Assembly (NCBI RefSeq): GCF_004359985.1 | Contig: NZ_SMRO01000001.1 | Coordinates: forward strand, 1,593,100 to 1,657,099 | Direction: 5' to 3' | Source: Paraburkholderia flava | Lineage (GTDB): Bacteria > Pseudomonadota > Gammaproteobacteria > Burkholderiales > Burkholderiaceae | Length of the DNA stretch: 64,000 bases | Part shown: piece by piece, positions 34,641-42,697 of the stretch | Position numbering within the stretch: the stretch's first letter is position 1 | Layout: every line of letters starts with the position of its first letter | The notes under the pieces: generated by a model | Told to the model about the DNA's origin: nothing | Seen by the model: the letters and a program-made list of their open reading frames with translations, nothing else | Database searches by the model: none | Position numbers and translations under genes: made by a program

Positions 34641-35078
34641 ATGCGTGTCATGGTGATGGTGAAAGCGACGAACGAATCGGAAACCGGCAAGATGCCCAGC
34701 ACGGAGCTGTTAGCGGCAATGGGCAAGTTCAACGAAGAACTGGTCAAAGCCGGCGTGATGCTCATGGGCGAAGGGATGCATCCGAGTTCGCGCGGCAAGC
34801 GGGTGCATTTCTCGGGCAGCAAGCGCACCGTGATCAATGGGCCATTCGCCGAAACGAAGGAACTCGTCGCGGGGTTCTGGCTGTGGCAAGTCAAATCGAT
34901 GGAGGAAGCGGTCGAGTGGGTGCGGCGCTGCCCGAATCCGATGCTCACCGACTCCGACATCGAAATCCGTCCGCTGTATGAAGTCGCCGATTTCGGCGCC
35001 GAATTCACGCCCGAACTGCAAGCGGACGAGGAACGTCATCGTGCGGAGATTGTGAAGGCCGCGAAGAAGCCGCAGTGA
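34641..35078 (+). CDS. YciI-family (DGPF domain) protein
   Basis: A 145-residue ferredoxin-like protein of the YCII superfamily: MRVMVMVKATNESETG, then KRTVINGPFAETKELVAGFW (the DGPF-type core) and SMEEAVEWVRRCPNPM. GGAG precedes the ATG. Relatives often travel with ECF sigma factors, but none is present here. Convergent with the AraC gene (13-base gap). Catalytic role unknown. Confidence 0.88.
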   Translation: MRVMVMVKATNESETGKMPSTELLAAMGKFNEELVKAGVMLMGEGMHPSSRGKRVHFSGSKRTVINGPFAETKELVAGFWLWQVKSMEEAVEWVRRCPNPMLTDSDIEIRPLYEVADFGAEFTPELQADEERHRAEIVKAAKKPQ

Positions 35079-35091
35079 CCGCCGTTCAGAT

Positions 35092-35898
35092 TCAGGTCGT
35101 GCTGTCCTCGCCGGACGACTCTTCGAGCGTCCGGTGCGGATGCAGGCCAGTAGGCGGTACGCCGAGTTCGCGGCGAAACATGTCGCTGAAACTGCTCGGC
35201 AGATAGCCGAGCGAACGCGCGACACGACTCACCGGCTGCCCCTCCGCGAGCCACGACACGGCGACCGCGAGCTGCACCTGACGTCGCCATTCGGCGAAGC
35301 CCATTCCGAGCTCGCGTTGAAACAGCCGCGACAGCGTGCGCGAACTCGCACCGACTGTCTCCGCGTGCTGTTCGAAACCAATCTCCAGTGACGGGTGTGC
35401 GATCACCGCTTCGCACAGCATCGTGAGCCGCTTGTCCGACGGACCCGGCAGCGGAATACGCTGCACGTGCCGGCGCGCATGCGCGAGTTCCATCACGATG
35501 AGCCGATACGCAGTCTGCAGATATTTTTCGTCGCGCTCGGGTTCATGCTCGGCGAGCGTCGTGATCAGTTCGCGCAGCAGTCCGCTCACGTCGAACACGT
35601 CCGGCGCCTTGCTCAGATGCTGCACGTAGCGCTTGTGCAGATAGACGTTGCGCATGTCGACGGCGCTCATCATCGAGATCGAATGCTCGGTGTCCGGCGG
35701 CAACCACACGGCGCGCTGCGGCGGCACGACGAGCGCTTCCCTGCCGATCTCCACCCACATCACACCCGCCGCCGCATACAACACCTGCGCCCAGTCGTGC
35801 CGATGCGGATCGATGCGCGTGCCGCGCACGTAGTGTCGCGCGAGCGAGCGTCCGTGATCGGGGCCGGTGTGCAGATCGGGTGGAAGGGCTTTGGGCAT
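35092..35898 (-). CDS. AraC-family regulator with cupin sensor
   Basis: A 268-residue regulator. The N-terminal cupin has DPHRHDWAQVLYAAAGVMWV and WLPPDTEHSISMM. The C-terminal AraC domain shows AETVGASSRTLSRLFQREL and RVARSLGYLPSSFSDMFRRE. ATG 35898 is chosen by family length; the open frame extends much further upstream without a start that fits. The target is not evident; the neighbours are a YciI protein and the ThrRS gene. Confidence 0.87.
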   Translation of the reverse strand: MPKALPPDLHTGPDHGRSLARHYVRGTRIDPHRHDWAQVLYAAAGVMWVEIGREALVVPPQRAVWLPPDTEHSISMMSAVDMRNVYLHKRYVQHLSKAPDVFDVSGLLRELITTLAEHEPERDEKYLQTAYRLIVMELAHARRHVQRIPLPGPSDKRLTMLCEAVIAHPSLEIGFEQHAETVGASSRTLSRLFQRELGMGFAEWRRQVQLAVAVSWLAEGQPVSRVARSLGYLPSSFSDMFRRELGVPPTGLHPHRTLEESSGEDSTT

Positions 35899-35972
35899 CG
35901 AAAGGTGAGAGAGTTCGGGAGCGCGGCGATGGGCTTTAGCATACCGTAGCGGCCACGTGCGCCGCTGGTCGA

Positions 35973-37217
35973 CTAAGCCGCACCGACCGCCTCGTCGAGC
36001 GCCAGACGCAACTGCTCTACTCGACCGGCTGGAGAAGCACACTCTTCGCGCAACCTCGCGATCGCCTCGTCGGCGTGCAGCGTCGCCTGCGTACCGTCGC
36101 GCCGCCGCAGTGTCACCGCACCACTTGCCGCTTCGCGCGCCCCGACGATTGCCATCACCGGCAATCGATATGCACGCGCATCGACGATCTTGCGCGGCAG
36201 ACGCTCCGCACGAAAGTCGGACAGCACGCGCAGCCCGGCATCGGTGAAGCGCGCCGCGAGCCTGCATGCGTAGTCGTGTTCCCGCTCGCCGATGTTCGCG
36301 ACAACGACCTGGTCCGGCGCGAGCCAGCCCGGTAGCCAGCCATCATGGTGTTCGAGCAGGATGCCGATGAAACGCTCGAGACTGCCGAGCACCGCATGAT
36401 GGATCATCACGGGGCGCGCTTTCGCGCCGTCGCTCCCGACATAGCTGGCATCGAGCCGATCGGGCAGCACGTAGTCGAGTTGCGCCGTGCCGCATTGCCA
36501 ATCGCGCCCATAGCGGTCGGTCAGCAGGAATTCGAGCTTCGGTCCGTAGAACGCACCGTCGCCCGGTTGAATGCGCGGGGCAAGACCCGCCGCTTCGGCG
36601 GCTCGCGCAAGCAGCGCTTCTGCACGGTCCCACATCGCGTCGTCGCCCGCGCGACTCGCGGGACGCGTCGATAGCGCCACGTCGAAGCGCTCGAAGCCGA
36701 AATCAGCGTACACGTGCCGCAGCAATGCGCAGAAGCGCACCAACTCGTCGATCACCTGCTCCGGCGTGCAGAACACGTGCGCATCGTCCTGCGTGAACGC
36801 GCGCGCCCGCATCAGTCCATGCAATGCCCCCGAAGGCTCCGCGCGGTGCACCGCGCCGAACTCCGCATAGCGCACCGGCAGCTCGCGATGCGACCGCACA
36901 CGCTGCCCGAAAATCTGCACGTGACACGGACAGCTCATCGGCTTCAGACAAGCGTCACGTCCATCGCTGTCGAGCGAGTACATCGCCGCGCCAAACTTGT
37001 CCCAATGGCCGCTTCGTTCCCACAGCGATCGTGCGAGCAGTTGCGGAGTACGGATCTCGCGAAAGCCAGCCTGCTGCATTCGCGTCTGGATGTAGTTTTC
37101 TATCGCGCGATACAACGCCCATCCGCGCGGATGCCAGAAGACCATGCCAGGGCCTTCGTCCTGCTGATGAAACAGATCGAGCGCCTGGCCAAGCGCACGA
37201 TGATCGACTTCTTCCAC
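35973..37217 (-). CDS. Threonyl-tRNA synthetase paralogue without N-terminal TGS and editing domains
   Basis: Charges tRNA-Thr. Only the class II catalytic core and anticodon-binding domain are present: 414 residues against about 640 for full ThrRS. The zinc ligands are kept: Cys in KPMSCPCHVQIF, His in DDAHVF and His in MIHHAVLGS. Motif 2 reads RYAEFGAVHRAEPSG and motif 3 LGSLERFIGILLEH. The C-terminal domain begins near WLAPDQVVVANIGE. Start is GTG 37217 with AAGGAG six bases upstream; a GTG at 37241 lacks a site. Lacking the editing domain it could not clear Ser-tRNA-Thr by itself. Controlled by the threonine attenuator just upstream. Confidence 0.88.
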   Translation of the reverse strand: MEEVDHRALGQALDLFHQQDEGPGMVFWHPRGWALYRAIENYIQTRMQQAGFREIRTPQLLARSLWERSGHWDKFGAAMYSLDSDGRDACLKPMSCPCHVQIFGQRVRSHRELPVRYAEFGAVHRAEPSGALHGLMRARAFTQDDAHVFCTPEQVIDELVRFCALLRHVYADFGFERFDVALSTRPASRAGDDAMWDRAEALLARAAEAAGLAPRIQPGDGAFYGPKLEFLLTDRYGRDWQCGTAQLDYVLPDRLDASYVGSDGAKARPVMIHHAVLGSLERFIGILLEHHDGWLPGWLAPDQVVVANIGEREHDYACRLAARFTDAGLRVLSDFRAERLPRKIVDARAYRLPVMAIVGAREAASGAVTLRRRDGTQATLHADEAIARLREECASPAGRVEQLRLALDEAVGAA

Positions 37218-37270
37218 GGCATTCTCCTTCAGGTTGCGCACGACAACCGGACGGAGAACGCAAATGAAAA

Positions 37271-37295
37271 AGCCCCGTCCGGTACGGGCGGGGCT
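37271..37295 (-). terminator. Attenuator terminator of the ThrRS leader
   Basis: On the minus strand AGCCCCG-C-CCG / CGG-A-CGGGGCT closes an 11-position stem with a three-base loop, followed by TTTTT and then the ThrRS ribosome site. It lies 29 bases after the leader-peptide stop. Its 5' arm (CCCGCC) can instead pair with GGCGGG at 37352-37357 in the leader, the expected antiterminator. Confidence 0.88.
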
Positions 37296-37324
37296 TCGGG
37301 TTCGTGTGTGACGCGTTACTGCAT

Positions 37325-37408
37325 TTACCTCGACACGCGACCTCCCGTCGACCCGCCGGTGGCGGTCGTCGTGGTGGTGGTCGCGGTGGTAACGAGTCGT
37401 GCGTTCAT
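37325..37408 (-). CDS. Threonine-rich leader peptide of ThrRS
   Basis: A 27-residue peptide MNARLVTTATTTTTTATGGS then TGGRVSR, with ten threonines, eight of them in nine consecutive codons. It precedes a strong terminator hairpin and the ThrRS gene, exactly the arrangement of E. coli thrL. There is no Shine-Dalgarno; the ATG lies seven bases after a good -10 box, so the mRNA may start at the A of ATG (leaderless). A pause hairpin (GACCGCC at 37361-37367 with GGCGGGTC at 37350-37357) overlaps the Thr codons. Ribosome stalling at low charged tRNA-Thr would free the GGCGGG segment to form the antiterminator. Confidence 0.88.
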   Translation of the reverse strand: MNARLVTTATTTTTTATGGSTGGRVSR

Positions 37409-37414
37409 GTGGTC

Positions 37415-37443
37415 AATGTAGCGGCGTGGCGCGGCACTGTCAA
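37415..37443 (-). promoter_or_regulatory. Sigma70 promoter of the ThrRS leader
   Basis: Minus strand TTGACA (37443-37438), 17-base spacer, TACATT (37420-37415). Near consensus in both boxes and spacing. Expected transcript start is at or within one base of the leader ATG at 37408. Confidence 0.8.
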
Positions 37444-37522
37444 TTTTCCCGACTCCTCCCGCCAATTGCAAGACATCGCTCGACTCCCGCACAATCCCTG
37501 CAGAAAACACGGAGAGAAATTG

Positions 37523-38203
37523 ATGACAGACACCCGCGCGAAAGCAGTCGAGACCCTGGCCAGCAGAATCGTCGAAATGAATTCGCCGGGGCCGCTACGA
37601 ATCGCAATCGACGGACGCACTGCATCGGGCAAGACAACCCTCGCCAACGAGCTTGCAACTGCAATCCAGCAATCGGGCCGCCCCGTAATCCGGACATCGA
37701 TCGATGGCTTTCACCGGCCCAAGGCCGAACGCTATGCGCGGGGCCGCTATTCGGCGGAGGGCTACTACCGGGACGCTCGCGACCTCGACGCGATCGTGCG
37801 TCTTCTGCTCGCGCCGCTCGGACCGCAAGGAGATCGAAGCTACTGCACGACATCGTTCGATCTTGCCGCAGACGTACCGCTGCCGCTGACGTTCGAGGTC
37901 GCCGATCCACACGCGGTACTCGTCGTCGACGGTACGTTTCTGCAACGCCCGGAGCTGAAACCGTGGTGGGACTTCACGGTCTTCGTGGATACGGATGAAC
38001 ACGTCGCAGAGCGTCGCGGCATCGCACGCGACGCCGCGCACATGGGCGATCTCGAACTCGCGACGCGATTGTTTGCAGAGCGCTACCGGCCCGCGTTCGA
38101 ACTGTACGCCCGCGAAGTCGATCCCGTAGCGGAAGCCGATGCGATATGGGCCAACAACGATGTCGACAACCCCAGGCTGCGGATAAAAACCGAAGTACGA
38201 TAG
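37523..38203 (+). CDS. Uridine kinase-like P-loop protein
   Basis: A 226-residue P-loop kinase resembling uridine kinase/phosphoribulokinase. Walker A is IDGRTASGKTTLANEL; TSIDGFHRPKAERYARGRYS and EGYYRDARDLDAIV are the nucleoside-kinase-type substrate loops; VLVVDGTFLQRPEL is the Walker B-like strand. Family members differ in substrate, so nucleoside specificity is not certain. GGAG precedes the ATG. It is divergent from the ThrRS leader promoter and four bases before the acetyltransferase gene. Confidence 0.83.
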   Translation: MTDTRAKAVETLASRIVEMNSPGPLRIAIDGRTASGKTTLANELATAIQQSGRPVIRTSIDGFHRPKAERYARGRYSAEGYYRDARDLDAIVRLLLAPLGPQGDRSYCTTSFDLAADVPLPLTFEVADPHAVLVVDGTFLQRPELKPWWDFTVFVDTDEHVAERRGIARDAAHMGDLELATRLFAERYRPAFELYAREVDPVAEADAIWANNDVDNPRLRIKTEVR

Positions 38204-38207
38204 CGAC

Positions 38208-38732
38208 ATGTCCTCTTTTAACAAGAACCCGGAGTCCCCGTTGCCGATTCACATCCGTTCCGCAGTCGAAAGCGACGCGTCGCTGATTCTCGATTTCATC
38301 GTCGAACTGGCCATCTACGAAAAAGCCGAGCATGAAGTCAAGAGCACCGTCGAGACGATCCGCACGAGCCTGTTCGAAGCGGGGTCACCGGCCCGCGCGC
38401 TGATCTGCGAAATCGACGGCGAGCCCGCGGGCTACGCCGTGTTTTTCCTGTCGTACTCGACATGGCTCGCGAAGAAAGGCCTGTACCTCGAAGACCTCTA
38501 CGTATCGCCGAAGCATCGTGGCACCGGTGCGGGCAAGCGCCTGCTGCGGCATCTCGCGCAGCTCGCGATCGCCGAAGGCTGCGGTCGCTTCGAGTGGAGC
38601 GTGCTCGACTGGAACGAGCCGGCAATCCGTTTCTACGAATCGATCGGAGCCAGCGCGCAATCGGAATGGGTCCGCTACCGGCTCGCAGGCGACGCGCTTC
38701 ACGCATTCGCCGCTGAGCCAACCACGGCCTGA
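38208..38732 (+). CDS. GNAT acetyltransferase, SSAT-like
   Basis: A 174-residue N-acetyltransferase. IRSAVESDASLILDFIVELA opens the fold, LYLEDLYVSPKHRGTGAGKR is the acetyl-CoA loop (motif A: R-G-T-G-A-G-K) and SVLDWNEPAIRFYESIGA is motif B. The EDLYV and W-N-x-x-A-I-x-F-Y pattern matches the diamine/spermidine acetyltransferase-like branch. Start only four bases after the kinase stop, so cotranscribed. Confidence 0.88.
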   Translation: MSSFNKNPESPLPIHIRSAVESDASLILDFIVELAIYEKAEHEVKSTVETIRTSLFEAGSPARALICEIDGEPAGYAVFFLSYSTWLAKKGLYLEDLYVSPKHRGTGAGKRLLRHLAQLAIAEGCGRFEWSVLDWNEPAIRFYESIGASAQSEWVRYRLAGDALHAFAAEPTTA

Positions 38733-38760
38733 CCACTACGGCCACTGTCCCTTCTTCTTC

Positions 38761-38786
38761 GCCACGCGGCCACTGTGCCGCGTGGC
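38761..38786. repeat. Perfect 10-bp hairpin after the acetyltransferase gene
   Basis: GCCACGCGGC (38761-38770) and GCCGCGTGGC (38777-38786) with a six-base loop, 29 bases after the stop. No T-run follows on the plus strand. The rest of 38733-39022 holds no gene and must contain the phosphatase promoter. Confidence 0.6.
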
Positions 38787-39022
38787 GCAAATCTCGCAGT
38801 GCTCCTGATCGTTCCTTTCGGAATTGCATCGTTCGGTAAGTCCTCCGAAAGCGACCCGCCTCTGTAGCTTCACACCCGGATGTTTCAATTCGAACGCTCT
38901 GATGCACGCCTTAAAAGGCTCCGCAGCAGCGATGCGTCGCCCTCCCCACACGTAAGACCGCATCGAACGCTGCTGCCGGAGACCCTGACAACGAAGTCAA
39001 TCAATCAGTGGAGCTTCGCAAA

Positions 39023-40687
39023 ATGTTTCGTCAAGCCATGATCGCCGTCCCGTTGACCGGGCTGGCACTTGCGCTCTATGCCTGCGGCAGCGACAGCGTA
39101 AATCACGTCTCCGCACAAGACGCCCAGAACACGGCCACCCCGATCAAGCACCTCGTCGTGATCTACGGCGAGAACGTGTCGTTCGACCACTACTTCGGGA
39201 CCTATCCGACCGCGACGAACCCGAGCGGTGAACCGGCGTTCAACGCAGCCGCTGGCACGCCGACGGTCAATGGTCTGTCGGGCACGCTGCTGACGGCGAA
39301 CCCGAACTCCACGAACACCGCGAACGGCACCGACGCGGCGAACCCGTTCCGCCTCGACCGTACGCAGGCGGCCACGGCGGACATGAACCACTCGTACACG
39401 CCCGAGCAGCAGGCCGCCGACAACGGCGCAGCCGACCTGTTCCCGAAATTCACGGGCACGGCGACGAGCGGCGGCGCGGGCGCATTCGGCACGAAGGGCC
39501 AGGTGATGGGCTTCTTCGACGGCAACACGGTGACCGCGCTGTGGAACTACGCGCAGAAGTTCGCGATGAGCGACAACGCGTACACGGCGACCTACGGCCC
39601 GTCGACGCCCGGCGCGCTCGAAGTGGTGTCCGGCCAGACCAACGGCATGCAGATCGTCAAGACAACGAAGCAGGTGTCGACGCTCGCGGCTTCGTCGTAC
39701 TTCATCAACGACGGCCAGGGCGGCCTGACGATGATCAACGACGTCGATCCGGCCAACGATACGTGCTCGAGCACGACCGACACCGCGATGATGACCGGCA
39801 AGAACATCGGCGATCTGCTGAACACGCAGAAGATCACGTGGGGCGGCTTCATGGGCGGCTTCAACCTGTCGACGACGAATAGCAACGGCACGACGGCCTG
39901 CAAGCGCAGCACGATCGCCACCGCCGTGAACGCAGCCGTCGCCGACTACGTGCCGCATCACAACTGGTTCCAGTACTACACGTCGACGGCGAACCCGGCG
40001 CACACGCGCCCGAGCGCGACGGCCGCGATCGGCCAGAGCCTCGAAGCCGACGGCAAGACGCCGGAACCGGCAAACCACCAGTACGACACGGACGACTTCT
40101 TCGCGGCCGTGCAGGCGGGCAACTATCCGTCGGTGAGCTTCCTGAAGGCACCGGCCGCGCAGGACGCGCACGCGGGCTACTCGGATCCGCTCGACGAGCA
40201 GCAGTTCGTCACGAAGGTGGTCAACTTCCTGCAGCAGCAGCCGGACTGGAAGAACACCGCCGTCGTCATCACGTATGACGACTCCGACGGCTGGTACGAC
40301 CACCAGTACATGGCCCCGACGAACCCGTCGTTCGATGCGGTCGACCAGGTGAACGGCAACGGCGTGTGCGGCACCGGCACGCCGCTGGCAGGCGTCACTG
40401 CCGCATCGGTCAACGGCCGCTGCGGTCCGGGTGTGCGGATTCCGTTCATGGTCGTGTCGCCGTGGGCGAAGACGAACTATGTCGATCACACGTTCATCAA
40501 CCAGGCATCGGTCGTCCGCTTCATCGAGGACAACTGGCTGAACAGCGCGCGTCTCGGCGGCGGTTCGTTCGATGCAACCGCTGGCGACATGCGCGGCATG
40601 TTCAACTTCAGCGGCAGCGCGAACACGACGGCCCTGTTCCTCGATCCGACGCTCGGCACGCAGGTGAGCACCGCGCCGGCTCTCTGA
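39023..40687 (+). CDS. Lipoprotein phosphoesterase, acid phosphatase/phospholipase C family
   Basis: Exported phosphatase of the AcpA/phosphoesterase family (alkaline-phosphatase superfamily), 554 residues. The signal peptide ends in a lipobox (ALALYAC), so it is a lipoprotein. IKHLVVIYGENVSFDHYFGT is the N-terminal metal/nucleophile block, and VVITYDDSDGWYDHQY with the later RCGPGVRIPFMVVSPWAKTN holds further metal ligands. The ATG at 39023 has GTGGAG nine bases before; a GTG at 39008 is possible. It is followed by a peroxidase gene, a pairing I associate with Burkholderiaceae genomes. Substrate unknown. Confidence 0.88.
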   Translation: MFRQAMIAVPLTGLALALYACGSDSVNHVSAQDAQNTATPIKHLVVIYGENVSFDHYFGTYPTATNPSGEPAFNAAAGTPTVNGLSGTLLTANPNSTNTANGTDAANPFRLDRTQAATADMNHSYTPEQQAADNGAADLFPKFTGTATSGGAGAFGTKGQVMGFFDGNTVTALWNYAQKFAMSDNAYTATYGPSTPGALEVVSGQTNGMQIVKTTKQVSTLAASSYFINDGQGGLTMINDVDPANDTCSSTTDTAMMTGKNIGDLLNTQKITWGGFMGGFNLSTTNSNGTTACKRSTIATAVNAAVADYVPHHNWFQYYTSTANPAHTRPSATAAIGQSLEADGKTPEPANHQYDTDDFFAAVQAGNYPSVSFLKAPAAQDAHAGYSDPLDEQQFVTKVVNFLQQQPDWKNTAVVITYDDSDGWYDHQYMAPTNPSFDAVDQVNGNGVCGTGTPLAGVTAASVNGRCGPGVRIPFMVVSPWAKTNYVDHTFINQASVVRFIEDNWLNSARLGGGSFDATAGDMRGMFNFSGSANTTALFLDPTLGTQVSTAPAL

Positions 40688-40751
40688 TCTTCTGATCGCT
40701 ACTGCAACTGCCTTCGTGACCGGCCCGCGCCGGTCACGGGCAACAGGTCCC

Positions 40752-40793
40752 GCCGTGCTGCAGCCGGTTCATCGGTTGCAGCACGGCTCTTTT
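40752..40793 (+). terminator. Terminator after the phosphatase gene
   Basis: GCCGTGCTGCA (40752-40762) pairs with TGCAGCACGGC (40777-40787), extended by a few inner pairs, then CTCTTTTG-type T-rich sequence. A second perfect hairpin GTGACCGG/CCGGTCAC (40716-40737) lies just upstream. Confidence 0.8.
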
Positions 40794-40821
40794 GCTTGTC
40801 AGTCCGTATAGAAAACGCCAC

Positions 40822-42258
40822 ATGACCGAGCTTTCCACTTCGCCCGTTCCCGCTACGCTCTCCACCGGTCCCGGCCCGCAAGGTCGGCGCCGACGCAAGC
40901 TGCTGCTTCCTGTCGTCGCGGTGCTCGCGGTCGCCGTCCTCGGCTTCGGCGCGTTCGCATTCGCGTTTCCGGGCAAGGTGCCGGATGCGGTCGGCGAGAC
41001 GGTCCAGAACCTGACCGGCGCGAATGCCCACCCTGTCACGCTGATGCGGCCGGCCGTCGCGCCGCTCAGCGCGGTGGCGCAGCTCGGCAAGCAGCTGTTC
41101 TTCGATCCGGCGCTGTCCGCGTCGGGCAAGCAGTCGTGCGCGTCGTGCCACAGCCCGGCACATGCATACGGACCGCCGAACGATCTCGACGCGCAACTGG
41201 GCGGCACGTCGATGAACCTGCAGGGCTACCGCCCGCCGCCTTCGCTGATGTACCTGTACCGCCAGCCGAACTTCAGCATCGGCCCCGACCAGGGCGAAGC
41301 CGACGACGCACCGAGCGTCGCGCAGCTCGCGGCTTCGTCGGCAGGTGTCGTGAAATCGCAGAAGACCGCCGGCACGACGACCACGTCGCAGGAGATGGTC
41401 CCGCAAGGCGGTCTCTTCTGGGATGGTCGCGTGGATACGCTGCAGCAACAGGCGTTCGGTCCGCTGCTGAATCCGGTTGAAATGGCCAACGCGAGCATCG
41501 AGCCTGTCGCGCAGCAGCTGCAGAAGGCGGCGTACAAACAGCAGTTCATCCAGCTGTTCGGGCCGCGCATTTTCAGCGACACGAAGCTTGCCGTTTCCGA
41601 GGCGATGTTCGCGATCGCGCGTTATCAGGTGGAGGATCCGTCGTTCCATCCGTACAACAGCCGGTATGACCGCTGGCTCGAAGGGAAGGAACGTCTGACG
41701 CAGGCAGAACTGCGCGGGCTGCATCTGTTCAACGATCCGAACAAGGCCAACTGCGCGGGTTGCCACCTGTCGAAGCCGGGCGCGGACGGCCTGCCGCCGA
41801 TGTTCACCGACTACCAGTACGAAGCGCTCGGCGTGCCGCGCAATCGCGCGCTCGCGCAGAACCACGATCCGAAGTTCTTCGATCTCGGCGTGTGCGGACC
41901 TTTCCGCCAGGATCTGAAGGACCAGACGCAGTATTGCGCTATGTTCCTCACCCCGACGCTGCGCAACTCGGCGACGCGCCACGTGTTCTTCCACAACGGC
42001 ATCTATCACACGCTTGATCAGGTGATGGCGTTCTACAACGACCGCAACACGAACCCGGGACGCTTCTATCCGCGCGGCCCGGACGGCAAGATCCAGAAAT
42101 ACGACGACATTCCGCCGAAGCTGCAGGCGAACGTCGACGTGAAGGACGCGCCGTTCGACCGCAATTTCGGCGACAAGCCCGCGATGACCGATCAGGACAT
42201 GCGCGACATCATCGCGTTCCTGCAGACGTTGAACGACGATCCGCCGCAGACGCACTGA
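40822..42258 (+). CDS. Di-haem cytochrome c peroxidase/MauG-family protein
   Basis: A 478-residue protein anchored by one N-terminal membrane segment (LLLPVVAVLAVAVLGFGAFA). Two haem c sites: CASCH near residue 107 and CAGCH near residue 312. LGKQLFFDPALSASGKQSCA is the typical start of the CcpA/MauG domain. It acts in the periplasm, reducing peroxide or oxidising a partner. It follows the lipoprotein phosphatase but is separated by a terminator, so it probably also has its own promoter. Confidence 0.9.
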   Translation: MTELSTSPVPATLSTGPGPQGRRRRKLLLPVVAVLAVAVLGFGAFAFAFPGKVPDAVGETVQNLTGANAHPVTLMRPAVAPLSAVAQLGKQLFFDPALSASGKQSCASCHSPAHAYGPPNDLDAQLGGTSMNLQGYRPPPSLMYLYRQPNFSIGPDQGEADDAPSVAQLAASSAGVVKSQKTAGTTTTSQEMVPQGGLFWDGRVDTLQQQAFGPLLNPVEMANASIEPVAQQLQKAAYKQQFIQLFGPRIFSDTKLAVSEAMFAIARYQVEDPSFHPYNSRYDRWLEGKERLTQAELRGLHLFNDPNKANCAGCHLSKPGADGLPPMFTDYQYEALGVPRNRALAQNHDPKFFDLGVCGPFRQDLKDQTQYCAMFLTPTLRNSATRHVFFHNGIYHTLDQVMAFYNDRNTNPGRFYPRGPDGKIQKYDDIPPKLQANVDVKDAPFDRNFGDKPAMTDQDMRDIIAFLQTLNDDPPQTH

Positions 42259-42300
42259 GCGGTTTTATCGTCGTCTTTGCTGCTGTTTCGCGGTACCGCA

Positions 42301-42336
42301 ACGGCAGATGCCTTCCCCGGCGTCTGCCGTTTTTTA
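42301..42336 (+). terminator. Strong terminator after the peroxidase gene
   Basis: ACGGCAGA-TGCC (42301-42312) pairs with GGCG-TCTGCCGT (42319-42330) and is followed by TTTTTTATTTT. A canonical intrinsic terminator. Confidence 0.9.
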
Positions 42337-42403
42337 TTTTGAAAACTTTCTTTTCCCTTTCATTCAAGCTTAAATAGTGCTTTCAATCACACTGGAGACC
42401 TCG

Positions 42404-42496
42404 ATGTCGGATTTCATGCGAAGCGTAGTGACGCTCGGCGGCTGTATCGGCGCCTTCACGCTGGTGGTCAGCGCGATCGAGATACTGGGGGGGTGA
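42404..42496 (+). CDS. Small hydrophobic peptide, 30 residues
   Basis: MSDFMRSVVTLGGCIGAFTL followed by VVSAIEILGG; one likely membrane helix. CTGGAG sits seven bases before the ATG, and a moderately AT-rich promoter-like stretch precedes it after the peroxidase terminator, so it would be an independent transcript. Unknown function. The gap 42497-42697 holds no further gene. Confidence 0.5.
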   Translation: MSDFMRSVVTLGGCIGAFTLVVSAIEILGG

Positions 42497-42641
42497 TACG
42501 GCGGTTGCGTCGACGCGCCGCGTGACCAAGGTCACGGGCCGTCCGCCGGATTCACAGTCTTCATTGCGTCTGGGATAGTTTCCTCGAGGCCTCATTGCCG
42601 CATCGTCTGCGGCAACTCCATTCATCCGGACCGTCGCTGGA

Positions 42642-42668
42642 CGGCCGCTTCGTCCAGCGAAGCGGCCG
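42642..42668 (+). repeat. Hairpin in the leader of the 91-residue gene
   Basis: CGGCCGCTTCG and CGAAGCGGCCG form a perfect 11-bp stem around a five-base loop (TCCAG). It ends about 30 bases before the downstream ATG. No T-run follows, so it is more likely an mRNA structure or operator than a terminator. Confidence 0.6.
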
Positions 42669-42697
42669 CGGGCGCGGCCGTACCTTGAGGAATCGCC

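Noticed and set aside
39005..40489. A 494-codon open frame antisense to the phosphatase gene
   Set aside because: The plus strand encodes a lipoprotein phosphatase with conserved motifs. The antisense product is extremely Arg/Val-rich, a shadow of GC-biased codons.
40699..42255. A 518-codon open frame antisense to the peroxidase gene
   Set aside because: It mirrors the di-haem peroxidase exactly and lacks motifs. The peroxidase has both CxxCH sites.
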